Source: Ananas comosus
Lineage: Eukaryota > Streptophyta > Magnoliopsida > Poales > Bromeliaceae
NCBI RefSeq assembly: GCF_001540865.1
Contig: NC_033645.1
Span: 927,687-991,686, forward strand
DNA length: 64,000 nucleotides
Reading direction: 5' to 3'
The notes under the pieces are model-generated. The model saw only the letters and a program-made list of their open reading frames with translations, was not told the origin of the DNA and searched no databases. The stretch's first letter is position 1; each line of letters opens with the position of its first letter. The position numbers and the translations under genes were made by a program. Positions 37,334 to 48,690 of the stretch are shown in pieces.

Positions 37334-37487
37334 TTTTTTTTTTTTTTGAGAGATAGGTAGCACGTTACCCGCTTCGTTTATTTCATTTAGAAATAAACTT
37401 AGCTAGAAATGTGAATCAACTAGGATTCGAACTTGGGTCTCGGATACCAACCACAAAGCTCTTTGCCACTTGCTCTAGGAACAATCG
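37334..37487 (-). mobile_element. SINE copy C, full length with 16-bp target duplication
   Basis: On the minus strand it starts near CGATTGTTCCTAGAGCAAGT, has an A-box-like segment (AGCAAGTGGCAAAGAGC) and a B-box-like segment (AGTTCGAATCC), and ends GGGTAACGTGCTACCTATC, TCTC and an A-run. Flanks are GTTGCTTTCGTATATT (37318-37333) and GTTGCTCTCGTATATT (37488-37503), one mismatch in 16. It is the reference copy for the family here. Confidence 0.9.
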
Positions 37488-38119
37488 GTTGCTCTCGTAT
37501 ATTGTTGATGAGTTGATGCTATGATATGAATAAATTCGATTGGTCGACAATGCACGCGCTTCAGAAAAAATGCTAGCTACACTAAATTGTGAACACGCTA
37601 TAAGCATATAAAGACAACTTTTGGAGCGACTCGGAACGAAATAACATGAAGTGTCTAATCAATAAGTATTCAAAAGACCAAAATAAGGAACCAAAATCGA
37701 ACCAATTAAAAAACCAAATTTGAAGAACAGAATAATGAAAAATTTATTTTAGAGATAGATAAAATGATTTATGCGTATAAAGTAGCACTGGTACTAGAAA
37801 AAAACTGTTAACCATACCGTGAACACCGCTGCTGGGAGTTCTCAAGGAGTCAAAACTCTGTGATCAGAGGTCTAATAACACAAAGGATTTGGGATTAAAG
37901 GAAGCCCTCTACTCCTGTTATTGGAATTTGGAGGAGTCAAATTTTGGGATTAAAGTTTAATGAGGTGAGAATTTGGGATTAAATGAAGCCTAACTATTCT
38001 CATTGGAGTTCTCACTTCTCAATAATCAACAAGCAATATCTTCGCATGTTGTGCTCACAAGCTTGTTGGGCTTTTCGTGACTTGGTTTTAGGCCTGGAGC
38101 CCAACAACCACTCACTGCT

Positions 38120-38253
38120 TAGGTAGCATGTTATCCGTTTCGTTTATTTTATTTAAAAATAAACTTAGCTAGAAATGTGAATCATCTAGAATTCAAACAT
38201 GAAATATCGGATACCAACCATCAAGCTCTTTACCACTTGCGCTAGGGACGGTC
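38120..38253 (-). mobile_element. SINE copy D
   Basis: It shares head and tail with copy C (GGTAGCATGTTATCCG on the plus strand at the tail side; GGATACCAACCATCAAGCTC in the head). No A-run and no clear target duplication remain, so it is older or truncated. Confidence 0.75.
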
Positions 38254-38269
38254 GGTCTTGGTATATTTT

Positions 38270-38612
38270 TTTTACTGTTTTAAAACAGGTGGTTTGTTCA
38301 ACCAGTGATTCAACTATAATACCAGCATAATATCATAAATATTGAATTATTATTCTTTCATACTATATATAATAATATATATTAAATATAATAATACTTA
38401 TTTTTTGTTATTTATTAATATATCTATAAAATTTGGCCGGTTCTTATAAAATTGAGCCTTCATCGGTTCACCAGTTAAACCATCGGTTTGAATGGATCAA
38501 AATAGATTTTAAATCAGTCCGATTTTATGAGTTGACTTAAACTAGTTTGGGCACTGAGTTATGGTTTACGCGGTCTAACCGACCGGGTTGAATCTGAATT
38601 TTAAAACATTGC
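38270..38612. mobile_element. Possible hAT-like MITE
   Basis: It runs from TGTTTTAAAACAGGTGG to CTGAATTTTAAAACATTGC, with inner words such as AACCGACCGGGTTGAATC and GTTCACCAGTTAAACC. The ends are short complements. No target duplication was confirmed and the ends are approximate. Confidence 0.4.
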
Positions 38613-38812
38613 ATTTTTAAACTAACTGCAAATTTTTTTTTGACAACGATCTATTAAGATTACTTTTGGAGGGTGAGCCAGTAATTTAGCGGGTAGCGTG
38701 CTATCTATCTTTTTTTTTTTAAAAAAATATTTATTTGTTGTCTTTTTCGTTACCATTTCGGATTAGCCAAATTTTTTTTATCTTTGTGCTAAGTTTATTT
38801 TTCTAATGGATT

Positions 38813-38953
38813 TTTTTTTTTGAGAGATAAGTCGCACGCTACCCGCTTCGTTTATTTCATTTAGAAATAAATTTATTATGCTGGAAATGTGAATCAACTA
38901 GAATTCGAACTTGGGACCTCAGATACCAACCACTAAGTCTTTTGCCACTTGCT
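38813..38953 (-). mobile_element. SINE copy E with 10-bp target duplication
   Basis: It has the same head, B-box (AGTTCGAATTC) and tail (GGGTAGCGTGCGACTTATC) as copy C, then CTC and an A-run. It is flanked by CTAATGGATT at 38803-38812 and 38954-38963. Confidence 0.88.
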
Positions 38954-38963
38954 CTAATGGATT

Positions 38964-39543
38964 AAGTGGAGAGATTCCCACCTTTCTCTCAAATATTATT
39001 AAAGCAACATTTGTTATTGCTAAAGCACATAATAAGTGTATTTAACCATATTTTAAACTTTTTTAACTTTTGGCAATATTAGTTATTATCTTTTAAATTT
39101 TGTTGAGCGTTATTGGCATGGCAAGAGAAAGGGCTGAGCTTTTGGCATCTTTACAAATTATTTTAGTTATTATCTTTTCATCAAATACAATACTATCATT
39201 ATTACCTCCATATTATTATTATTATTATTATATAAATATATTTATATTCAGTAAGCTAAAATAAAGAGTAAAGTTTATAATAATATAAAATATTTGAGTC
39301 AAAAATTAGGACAAACAAAAATTTAAAAACCAAAATATCATATATTATAATTTGAGTACTAAAAGTCTTGCGATTTTTTTTAAAAAAAAAACTAGTCTTA
39401 TCAATTTTTTTTTTAGTATAAAAATCCACAAAGAGCATCTAAACTTTATAATGAATAAATCTAAAAATTACATTTATACTTTTTGAGGGGAGGATTAGCA
39501 TTTCTTTCGCCCAATAAGAGGTTGAGTCGTAATTTAATATAAA
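38964..39543. other. AT-rich intergenic DNA
   Basis: Nothing coding is seen. An ATT run lies at about 39213-39231. Confidence 0.5.
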
Positions 39544-40306
39544 CTAGTGAAGGAACCCGCGCTTTGCAGCAGGTAGAAATCGTAATAGTAATTAAAAATA
39601 AAAAAGTATTAAATATTTTATTGTGTATCTCATTTAGTACATCCACTAAAGATCTCTCACTATTGGCGGTGGAAATGGGCCTGACGATATCTTCTCCAGC
39701 GATGATGATAGTGACGACGACGATGATCGCTCCGACCGTAGCGAAAGGGAGAAGTGGGCGTGCATTAGTGAGAAAGAGGGAGGGAGCAAGAAAAGGAGGC
39801 GATGGTGTATAGCCAAAGATAAGAGATAGAGAATTGATGAATAGATTGTAAGTCCGGTGGAGGAAAGAGAAAGGACCATGGTGAATAATTGGGGATAGAG
39901 AGATTAGAATTGTAGATGCAGTGGAACCATTTAAATATACTAATTGAAAGTTTGGTAGTGAGATTGTTTGCATTAATTGAAAGTCTATTGGAGAGAAGGA
40001 AAAGGGCCATGATGAATAATTGTAAATAAAGACGATAGAATTGTAGATCGTAGTGAGACTATTTAAATGCACTAATTGAAAGTTTGGTTAGTGGGACCGT
40101 TAAAATATATATTGAAAGTTTGGTGAAGAAAAGAATAAAGATCACATACTAGTGAGGGTGAAGAAAAACTTGTCATGTGGCAAAGAGACAGTTAAAATAT
40201 ATATTGAAAGTTTGGTGAAGAGAAGAAGAAATGTTACATGCTAGTTAGGGTGAAGAAAAACTTGCCACGTGACATAAAATATTGGGGATTCATATAACTT
40301 AATAGA
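39544..40306 (-). mobile_element. Helitron-like non-autonomous element
   Basis: Read on the minus strand, it starts TCTATTAAG after an A (40306/40307) and ends with a GC-rich hairpin (CCTGCTGCAAAGCGCGGG), TTCCTTCA, CTAG and then T (39544/39543). TC at the 5' end, hairpin plus CTAG at the 3' end, and insertion between A and T are Helitron hallmarks. The interior contains a repeated motif (TATATATTGAAAGTTTGGTG at about 40108 and 40198) and no coding domain. It shares its 3' end with 8670. Confidence 0.6.
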
Positions 40307-40431
40307 TAAGCTATAACTGTATATATTTTATTTGATTTGATTGGATGCAGCAGATGTTGTCGTAATTATAAAAAGTAAAATTACCTCAAACATAATTGTA
40401 CTTTTTATTTAAAATTAGTTAGGCTCTGTTT

Positions 40432-41679
40432 AGATACATAGTTAAAAAACTATATGGAATTTTTATTCTGTGGTTTGGTCTAAATGAAATATGGAATCCT
40501 GTGATTACAAAAAAATTCCACAGCTTCACTTTTAAGCTGTTTGGATACATATCATACAATCCACAGGATTTATAACAATTAAATTTTTAAAATTTTAAAA
40601 TTCAAAATTTAAAATTTAAAATTCAAAATTTTAAATTAAAATTTAAAAAAATTAAAATTCAAAATTTAAAAATTAAAAAAATTAAATTAAATTTTATTTT
40701 TTAAATTTGAAATTTGAAATTTAAAATTTAAAATTTAAAATTTAAAATTTGAAATTTAAAATTTGAAATTCAAAATATAAAATTTGAAATTTAACATTCG
40801 AATTTGAAATTTGAAATTTGAAATTCAAAATATAAAATTTGAAATTTAAAGTTCGAATTTGAAATTTGAAAATTGAAAATTGAAAATTGAAATTTAAAAT
40901 TTAAAATTTGAAATTTAAAATTTAAAATTTAAAATTTAAAATTTGAAATTTGAAATTTAAAATTTGAAATTTCAAATTCGATTGTTAAATTTCAAATTTT
41001 ATATTTTAAATTTCAAATTTCAAATTTCAAAATTCAAAATTAAAATTTAAATATTTAAAATTTGAAATTTAAATTAAAATCTATATTTAAATTTGAAATT
41101 TTAATTTAAAATTCAAAATTTATAAATTTACATATTTATAAATTTTAAAATTTGAAATTTGAAATTTAAATTTGTAATTTTAAATAAAATTAAAATTTTA
41201 AAAATTGAAAATTGAAAATTAAAATGAAAATTTCAAATTTACAAATTTGCAAATTTGCAAATTTGTAATTTTTAATTTTTAATTTAAATTTTAAATTTTA
41301 AATTTAAAAATTTGAAATTCAAAATTAGAAATTAGAAATTTAAAATTTAAAATTTAAAATTTAAAATCAAAATTAAAATTAAATTTTAAAATTTTTAAAT
41401 TTGAAATATAAAATTTAGATTGAAATTTAAAATTTTATGTTGAAACTTAATATTTAAAACTTAGATATATTTTTGGGGTAAGGGAGCCCAAAATGGTGGA
41501 TTTTTTTTTCTTTGGTTAAAGTGTATTGTAATTTTACTTCATTTTTTTGGAGTATAGTAAAACTATACTCCAAAAATTACGTATTTTTTTTCTTCTTCCA
41601 AACGCTTCATAGGATTATTTTCCTACCGATGTAGTATAGTTTAATTCTGCTATATTTTTAGGGGTATCCAAATGGGGTC
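40432..41679. mobile_element. Harbinger-like element carrying an expanded AAATTT-rich array
   Basis: The ends are GGCTCTGTTTAGATAC and, on the complement, GACCCCATTTGGATAC, both in the style of PIF/Harbinger MITEs. The flanks are TTA (40429-40431) and TTA (41680-41682), a 3-bp duplication expected for the family. Just inside are matching arms that mention ATACATA and TATACTCCAAAAA-type words. The interior from about 40570 to 41450 is built almost wholly from AAATTT, GAAATTT and AAATTC words on both strands. No coding capacity. Confidence 0.7.
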
Positions 41680-41682
41680 TTA

Positions 41683-42505
41683 CTCTCTCTCAGTTAGAAT
41701 TGCGGTCAATTTGGCCGGAGTTCTAATTGCTAATTTGAAATAGTTGATTCAAATATATTAAATTAAACAACAAATTTAGATATGTATAAAATCACAACTA
41801 CAATAACTGCACAGCAACTGAATAGCATTTAATTCGCTAAAATCAAATTAAGATAAACTCCTTTTCTACTGCCCGATTAGTTTTCACGATAAAAAAACAA
41901 AATAGAAAAAAAAAAAACTAAAATCCCACTCCTAAAGATAAGGGAGGGATAAAATTCTATCACCACGCATCATTTTTATTTTTATCTAAATATAAAAATA
42001 TATAAAGATATATTTCTACGTTCTCCTATAGTACTACAGAATGATTTATCACGATATACAGAACGTAATATTACGTACAAAATAAATATGATATTTTCTA
42101 ATCAAATTTTCTCACCGTATGTAACATAATTTTTTAATACGCAATTCTAAATGAAGTCTAAACAAAGTCTAATAATATTTGGATCAAAATTATATAGTTG
42201 GGATGATAGTGGTTCTTTAGGATTTAGTGAATTATTTTTGAATTGACTGAGTTGGTAGAACAGTGTGATATAATGGATAGAATTAATTAACGAATAGATT
42301 TTACGGTGAAAAAATTTTGATACCACTAACTTGTTAATTAATATTATTTATATATAGTCGGATAGAAACAGATCGACAGTGCTTGTGTACTGAAGTTATT
42401 CAATAAAAAAAAAGCGTGGTGTCGACAGCTGTGCAAAACAAGATCCCGATCTTTGGTTATTTTTAGTTTTTTTTGTTGAACACATCGACCAATCACAGTC
42501 GTTTA

Positions 42506-42537
<32 letters not shown>

Positions 42538-42621
42538 CGAGAAGTCGCCGCGCCTCCATTTTGCCCCGACCCGAGTCTTCTCCTCCGCCCTCCCATCATT
42601 AATGCCGCCTCCTCGATCGCC
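41683..42621. other. Intergenic DNA and PAT10-like 5' flank
   Basis: No gene before 42622. A repeat related, inverted, to 36100-36230 lies near 42000-42180. An ATT microsatellite at about 42506-42537 ends about 85 bp upstream of the PAT10-like start, with a GC-rich leader between them. Confidence 0.55.
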
Positions 42622-45600
42622 ATGCCGACTTTCGGGCTGGCCGACTCTTTCTTCCGCCGCTTTCCCTCCTTCGCCGATCGCGGTGCATCTCTCCCTCCCT
42701 CTCTCTCTCATCTAAATATTTTCAAAAAAATTAGAAGAGAATTTTAAGAGTAAATCAAATGACAATATGCCAAACCTTTATTTTATGTTATTTTATTTTA
42801 TTTTTTTGGGTAGATAAGAGATTGGAGCAGTGTATAAAGGTGGTTTGGATTCTGCTTCATGTGGTCTCAGTCGGGGGATTGTTCCTCTGCGACACTGACT
42901 TGATTTGGAGAGCCAAGGATCATGCTTGGTATATCTCTCTCTAATCTTATTTATTCACATTTGTTTCCCATTTTTTTCAGTTTAATATGTACTGCTTAAG
43001 TGACAATTATGAAGTGTTTTCGAAACATTTTCCGAGTTAATTTTCTCCTTTCTTTTCTTTTCTTTTTTTTTTTTTTTTGCCCTTTCAGGTGTACTGTAGT
43101 GTACTTCCTGCTGCTTTTGGCTACTGTATTCCAATATTTCTTGACATCTCGTTCGTCGCCAGGGTAATTAAATTTACGTTGTGACTGCAGCAATTTTTAG
43201 ACTAAATTATGAAAAATCCTCGTATAAATATCCGGTTTTCACTCTCTCCTCCTAACTTTTAAAAATTTATATTTTACCCTCTTAACATTTCAAACTGTTA
43301 TATTTACCCCCTATCCATGAGAGTCTATCACTGTTCCGTCAATTTCTTATTAATTTGTATCGAGAATGTCCTTCAAAATGACATAAATATATTAAACAAA
43401 TTATTTTTTTTTATAAAAAACGTAAGCGCAATTTGATTATTTTGCCCTCTCCATCAACGCCGTACTCCTGAAAATATTTTCGAAATTTTAAAGAGGAAAA
43501 ATATAGGTTTTTGAAAGTCAGGAGAAAAGGTGAAATAACAGATGTTTACATGGGATTTTTCTGTAATTTAGCCCAATTTTTATTCTCACTGAAGGCTCGT
43601 TTGGCTTGGTCGCAGCTTCTGCGTAAAAGCTAATTAACTTTGTCATGAAAACATCTCCTGATAGCTTCCGGCTGCTGCAAAAAGCAACTCATTGCAGCTT
43701 GTCGCCGCAGCAACAGCTTCAGACTTTCGTGTTTGCTGATTGCCTGACTATTGCTTTTCAGAGTAGATTGCGTGTTTAAAAAGCTAGGCCGAACAGACAC
43801 TAAATACAATTCTTCCATCTAAAAATTGTGCATGGCTTCTTGCAGGAATGTTCTTGATGCAATGAAGATTGCAACTGAGACGCATGTCAATGTGAGGCCA
43901 TTTTCATCTTTAATTTCCGACTAGTCTTTTACTGTTTCCCCCTGAACTTAACTCCGGTGATTTTCTGATTATTAAGAGTACGCAATCTGCACCAGGAACT
44001 GGAAACATGAGTACTTCTTGGAGAAATGGTTCGTCGTTATGGTCGAAGCTAGCGACGGATCTCTATCCTCCTGGACTACCCAGCAGGTTGGAATGCATCT
44101 TTTATACTTCGCGATTTAATGATTGCTTCATAGGAAATATATTGCAAAACACTCCCTCGGATTAGGAACTTAAGTGCCATTCATTCTCTGTTTTATGCGG
44201 CGTTGAGATTACTTAAGATATGGCAATGATTGGGATCTCCTGCTCAGATATCAAGTTGATGTAATCCTTTGTTGGGGACATGCTCAGAGACAATCGTTTT
44301 TAGTTACCTGTTTTCATTATCATGATTAAAATTGTCTAGGCATGTGTCTTTTATCAACAGAACCTATATTGTCTGATTACATGACTTTTATTTTCTTGTA
44401 GGATTACAACATGCGCTGATTGTCATATCATTCAGGTAATTATTTTATTTCAGTAGATTCAAACTCATGTGATGTGGAAAGAGCTGTTTAATTCATTGGA
44501 TATTGTTGATTTTACAATCTTTAGATGGTCTACTCTAGGAATTATTCTTATTGTTTACGGCATTCTTACGGTCACGTTGGCAATGTGATAAGCTTTGGCT
44601 TTTATCCGATGCGTAAGGCTACAAATAGTTGGTCAACAGTTAGTGGGCTGAAAGAAATATAAAAAAGAAAGCAAAGCTATAGGAACGTAGAAAGGAGAGA
44701 CAAATTTTCTGCAGATATACAAGCTACAACCTTCAAAGGATGAGGGTTTTGATTTCACAGCCAAATCTTGCACATTTGGTGCTTCATTTGTATGTTTTAT
44801 AGGCCAATGCTCTACTCAACAAGCAACTGGTTAACATAAAAGTGGAGGGTTCGTGACGATTAGGAGGTTTTTTGATTTTCCCTTTCTGGTGATCAGTGTG
44901 GAGAGTTTCCTCATAGTGATTGTTGTGTGTATATTTAAATGATGTGAAAATATTTTATTTGTAGGCTTAAAATTTGTTAGGAAAATCAAGATGAATATTG
45001 TTTTCTTGATTAATGCAACTTCTTCTGCAGCCTCCACGTTCAAAGCATTGCCATGATTGCCACCAATGTGTTCTTCGGTTCGATCATCATTGTCTTTGGT
45101 TAGGAACATGCATTGGGAAAGGAAATCATTCTCGATACTGGTAAGCTTTTTTCTGGCTATAAGAGAATTTGCTATTTTATTTGGGCATTTTTGATTGAAT
45201 ATTGACTGAATCATGCAAAACAAAAAACCTTTTAATCGAAAGTTACTTGTGTACATCATGCCATTTGTCTCTTAGCTTCTTTGAATGTGCCGAGGATGAA
45301 TATCGTGCCATCAAAATTTTTCACTTGCATTATGTCATTTGTACTAAGTTAAACAATTTATTTACTAATGCATCCTATATTTTCCCACAAGCTGAACCTT
45401 GTGAAAGTGTCTAATTTTGCAACAAGTACTTCCCAATGCTTTGGGCTTTGCATTAATATGGTACGGTGCAACTATAGAAAAGCCGGTTCACATGCAACAA
45501 CATTTTCCTCATGCCTGTTTATGATCTTATGACTGGACTTTTATGATTGGTTATATATGAATATATTTCATAGGTGGTACATCTTTGAAGAAACAATCCT

Positions 45601-46324
45601 CTGCATATGGACCGCAATTTTGTATCTCGCTTTCCTGAGATCAAAAGCTATGAAAGCATGGTACAACATTCTCTCTTTCGAGTGTTTGTAAGTGTGTTAT
45701 AACACACCTCTAATTAATTTAAACGCCTCGTGCAAACAGGTGGAAGGATTTTTTCGGTACAGTTATGTTTGTTGTGTTGATCATCTGTTTGTTGCCGCTG
45801 CTTGCTCTGCTGCTTTTCCAAAGGTATAATTTCTTTTAGTAGGTCATATGTTGTTTTCGTATGATAATTGGAGAGATTGTTCACTCTTTCGTCTTCAAAT
45901 ATTGCATAATCTAGCTGTTCAGCATCCTTTTTATCTCTAAATCTTTCTGAATTTTCATACTATCTTATTGCACGGCGATTACCTCACTGCGTAGCTACCT
46001 TGCATTGACAAATCAAACAACCTACGAGTTCATTCGAGGGCGTCGGATAGACTATTTAAGGTACAAAGATGCGGTTTTTCTTCTTCCGGATTTGCTACTA
46101 TCTTATTCGAGCTTTACACGCCGACTTATTTTGCTTTTGTGATTGACAGGGGAGCTCCAGCTGGGATTCATCCGTTTAGGAAGGGTATGTGCGCAAATTT
46201 GTATTCATTTTGTTGCTCATGCAATAGCAAGTACACTTTAGAGGCAGTGCCGTCAAGGGAAGAGTTAGAAGCTAGAGCAAGACCTTACACATGCCTTGAT
46301 ATTGCATGCTGCCGATGCTGCTGA
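42622..46324 (+). CDS. PAT10: Protein S-acyltransferase, DHHC type, PAT10-like, 11 exons
   Basis: Eleven exons with GT/AG sites join in phase to 320 residues: 42622-42682, 42814-42928, 43089-43163, 43846-43891, 43977-44086, 44402-44435, 45031-45140, 45574-45660, 45740-45823, 45995-46060 and 46150-46324. The enzyme attaches palmitate to cysteines of target proteins. The Cys-rich domain is whole ([18 protein letters not shown], then the catalytic DHHC at residues 165-168 in [14 protein letters not shown]). Two membrane segments precede it (about 24-44 and 60-78) and two follow (about 185-205 and 215-240). The TTxE motif is TTYE at 249-252. The C-terminus ends [15 protein letters not shown]. Overall order and the LATDLYPPG and [14 protein letters not shown] blocks fit Arabidopsis PAT10, which works at Golgi and tonoplast; that placement is by recall of the family. 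The start codon in exon 1 is inferred from phase and context. Confidence 0.92.
43594..43800. mobile_element. Tourist/Harbinger-like MITE in PAT10-like intron 3
   Basis: Ends are GGCTCGTTTGGCTTGG and, on the complement, GTGTCTGTTCGGCCTAG, which share the GTTTGG-type core. The flanks are GAA and TAA, a near match to a TAA target duplication. About 207 bp, with CAGC-rich inner words. It ends 45 bp before exon 4. Confidence 0.6.
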
Positions 46325-47665
46325 TTTGTTTACATTTTCTTTTTGTTTTCTCCTGGGATTTTACTATTTGCTATAGGTGTACATACTAATTTAAGAATAA
46401 ATTGCCATTATCTGTTATCTTTCGCTTACCCTCTTTTTTGGGCTTTTTTTTTTTTTTTTTTTCAATGTAAAAATGGGTGATTATTGCCACTCGAATTCCC
46501 TAAACATTTGTATTTCTTTGTCAGTGGAAATAAATTTCACTTTTTTCCTCTCGGATTGATAGTATTTTTAATATTTTGGAAAGTACAAAAATGTACATTT
46601 GTTCCTCAAACTAGACAAATGCGTCCTGTCTTAAATAGATGATATGATTGTTCTATGTGTAGAATTTTTCTGTTCACAATTGGATCAAGAAATCAAGCAC
46701 TCATTCATCTCGCTGGCACGACCTCGGCGAATCTAATTTGGATATGAGTGTTTTATGTATCCAGCTATAAGCTGACACAAGAACATCATTTACAGGATGA
46801 AGAGTTACAGAGAAAATAACACAAACAAGTAATAGATAAAGAACTATTAATTTAAAACTATCATTTGAGAATTGGGTAAGAAGGCTTGCGCTTTCTGCGA
46901 CTGTCTATTATATCTTGCAGAAACGAAACATCAGAAAGTCAGTCATGAGGGTAACTTCATGGCCATGAGAAGTAAGAGTATAAGTTAAGCAGAATTTTTC
47001 TAGTACCAGAGCTAATCGGGAGCTTAAATTAAGATTAAAACTAAAAGAGAGTAGAAGTTGAAAATAAAAAAAGAGAAAAAAAGAAATTAAAGGGTATTGG
47101 CACAATTTTTATACTAACATTGCCAAAACTACTCACTGGGTCAGGGAACTAAATATAGTGCCTTAAAAGAGCTAAACATGTTAGTGAAAAAGAGCGAAAT
47201 TGTGAATATTTAATTGTATAAGTTAAGTTAATCAATATCACCAGATTTTCCGGAAAATTGTTAAATTGCCAATCATGTCATTTTATTTACATTTCTGGTA
47301 GCTTTTGTTCATTAATGATCTGTGAAGCAATTAACTGTAGTTTGTACCTTTCCTGAACAAGTTCATATTTGTAGTTACCTTTTATAATTTAATGCCATGT
47401 GAGTAAATTCTCCATATTCCTCTCACTGCACTTCATATGACACATAATTGTTTGCAACATGGACACATTACTTCTCATGAATTTACTTTGGAAAGTTCTT
47501 GGATTATGTTCTTTATCAGTCATATTAGTAAATTTTATACCTATATTAAAGAGAGAAAAGTATGTACAGCAGTAAATGGTCATTGCTTTGAATGCCAACT
47601 AAATTTCCAGAATCATATGGACAGGACAACTGTACATTTCACAAATTTCTTAAAGAATGGCTTCA
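46325..47665. other. Intergenic DNA between PAT10-like and the SAUR array
   Basis: No gene is supported. A poly-T tract is at about 46441-46462. Frames on both strands are short and lack domains. It includes the 3' flank of both neighbours, which converge. Confidence 0.55.
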
Positions 47666-48103
47666 TTAGAAGCCATAGACAATGATCTGCTGCTTAGGAA
47701 GCACTGCAGACACTGCGGTGCAACGACTGTAATCTGCGATGGAGGCGAGCACCGCCTTCTCCACGTCGACAGAAACTCTTCTCCTCAGCAATGAGATAAT
47801 GTGGGCCATGAAGGCCGCGTCGCACGGCAACATGATCGGCCCGTCGGTCGGCAATCCAAACTCTTCCTCTGACCTCTTGAACAGCTCCCGAAATATGTCA
47901 CTCCTCAAGTACTTCAGCGGAACCATGAATCGGTTTCCGTCGGCAGTGTACACAAAGACATGGCCCTTGCTGGCGATCGTCGTACTACTAGCCTCCGGTG
48001 CGGTATCGCCGTTGTTCTCTATCGACGTGATTCTTCTCCTACCTAAAGCAGCCACCTTCTGCCACTTGCGCACCATCTCGATGAGCCTCTTCGGATTGAC
48101 CAT
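47666..48103 (-). CDS. SAUR family protein, array copy 1
   Basis: Single-exon, 145 residues, the usual layout of an auxin-inducible SAUR: a basic N-terminus (MVNPKRLIEMVRKWQKVAAL), a variable linker, then the SAUR domain at about 46-115 (KGHVFVYTADGNRFMVPLKY, FRELFKRSEEEFGLPTDGPI). SAUR proteins inhibit PP2C.D phosphatases and so keep the plasma membrane proton pump active during cell expansion (family knowledge). It is the most diverged of the four copies, with DVEKAVLASI in place of EEVERALLSS. A TATA motif lies about 110 bp upstream. Confidence 0.92.
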   Translation of the reverse strand: MVNPKRLIEMVRKWQKVAALGRRRITSIENNGDTAPEASSTTIASKGHVFVYTADGNRFMVPLKYLRSDIFRELFKRSEEEFGLPTDGPIMLPCDAAFMAHIISLLRRRVSVDVEKAVLASIADYSRCTAVSAVLPKQQIIVYGF

Positions 48104-48205
48104 GGTGTTGGCTAAGGGAAAAGGCTTTTGGGTACTTCAGATTTCGGAGAGTAATTGAAGGAGATGTGATAGTGTTCGAGTATTACGCAATGAGAACTGG
48201 TGGTG

Positions 48206-48214
48206 CATTTATAC
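48206..48214 (-). promoter_or_regulatory. TATA-box candidate of SAUR copy 1
   Basis: GTATAAATG on the minus strand, about 105 bp before the start codon, similar in spacing to copies 3 and 4. Confidence 0.55.
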
Positions 48215-48399
48215 AGATAGAAGGGAAAGAAGACATTCCATGTGACAAGTGGGATTTTTTTCTGTGTTGGGTTGGGTGTGGAGCAAAACCATGTGCTACT
48301 TAACATGATAAGATAGGGTCTTGGAGTAGCAATGTTTGGGCATATCTGACGAGGGCTCACCAAATGAGTAAATGAAGAGGTCAGAGAAGTATAGCCTCA

Positions 48400-48690
48400 C
48401 CAAGGCATAATTTGATAGGAGAGCTACTTGTGAGCTTGATATCTGACCAAATTCAAATTATAGGAAAACTAAGTACAACATGTTGGTCAAATTCATTAGG
48501 TGCACGACAAACAGCTTGTCTATGTATTGTTGAAGATTTGATATCTGAAGATGTGGTGCTTTTTTCTGGTGGGGAACTGAAGGGCCATCCTCACGTGGCG
48601 TTGTCCGCATCTGATCCTGCTGTTTGCTTAGTAGGCCATAGTCAAATCTTTTCTGAATTAGAACTTCTGAGTCCTCCAGTGATTTAGTCA
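48400..48690. repeat. Conserved upstream block, SAUR unit 1
   Basis: It shares ordered words with 50390-50600, 52280-52510 and 55455-55690: a GATATCTGACCAAATTCAA-type start, then CTAAGTACAACA, GTCAAATTCATTAGG, TTGATATCTGAAGATG and CTGAAGGGCCATCCTCA. No reading frame is conserved through the four copies. Confidence 0.8.

Noticed and set aside
37416..37607. B-box and A-box sequence as a possible tRNA gene
   Set aside because: It is the head of a SINE: no cloverleaf can be drawn, and LINE-like tail, A-run and target duplication are present.
40560..41460. AAATTT-rich tract as a centromeric satellite or a CRISPR-like array
   Set aside because: No fixed unit length or spacer pattern is visible, and it lies within element ends with a TTA duplication.
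42473..42715. 80-codon plus frame as the first PAT10-like exon
   Set aside because: It is in another frame; the Met at 42622 joins exon 2 in phase through a GT donor at 42683.
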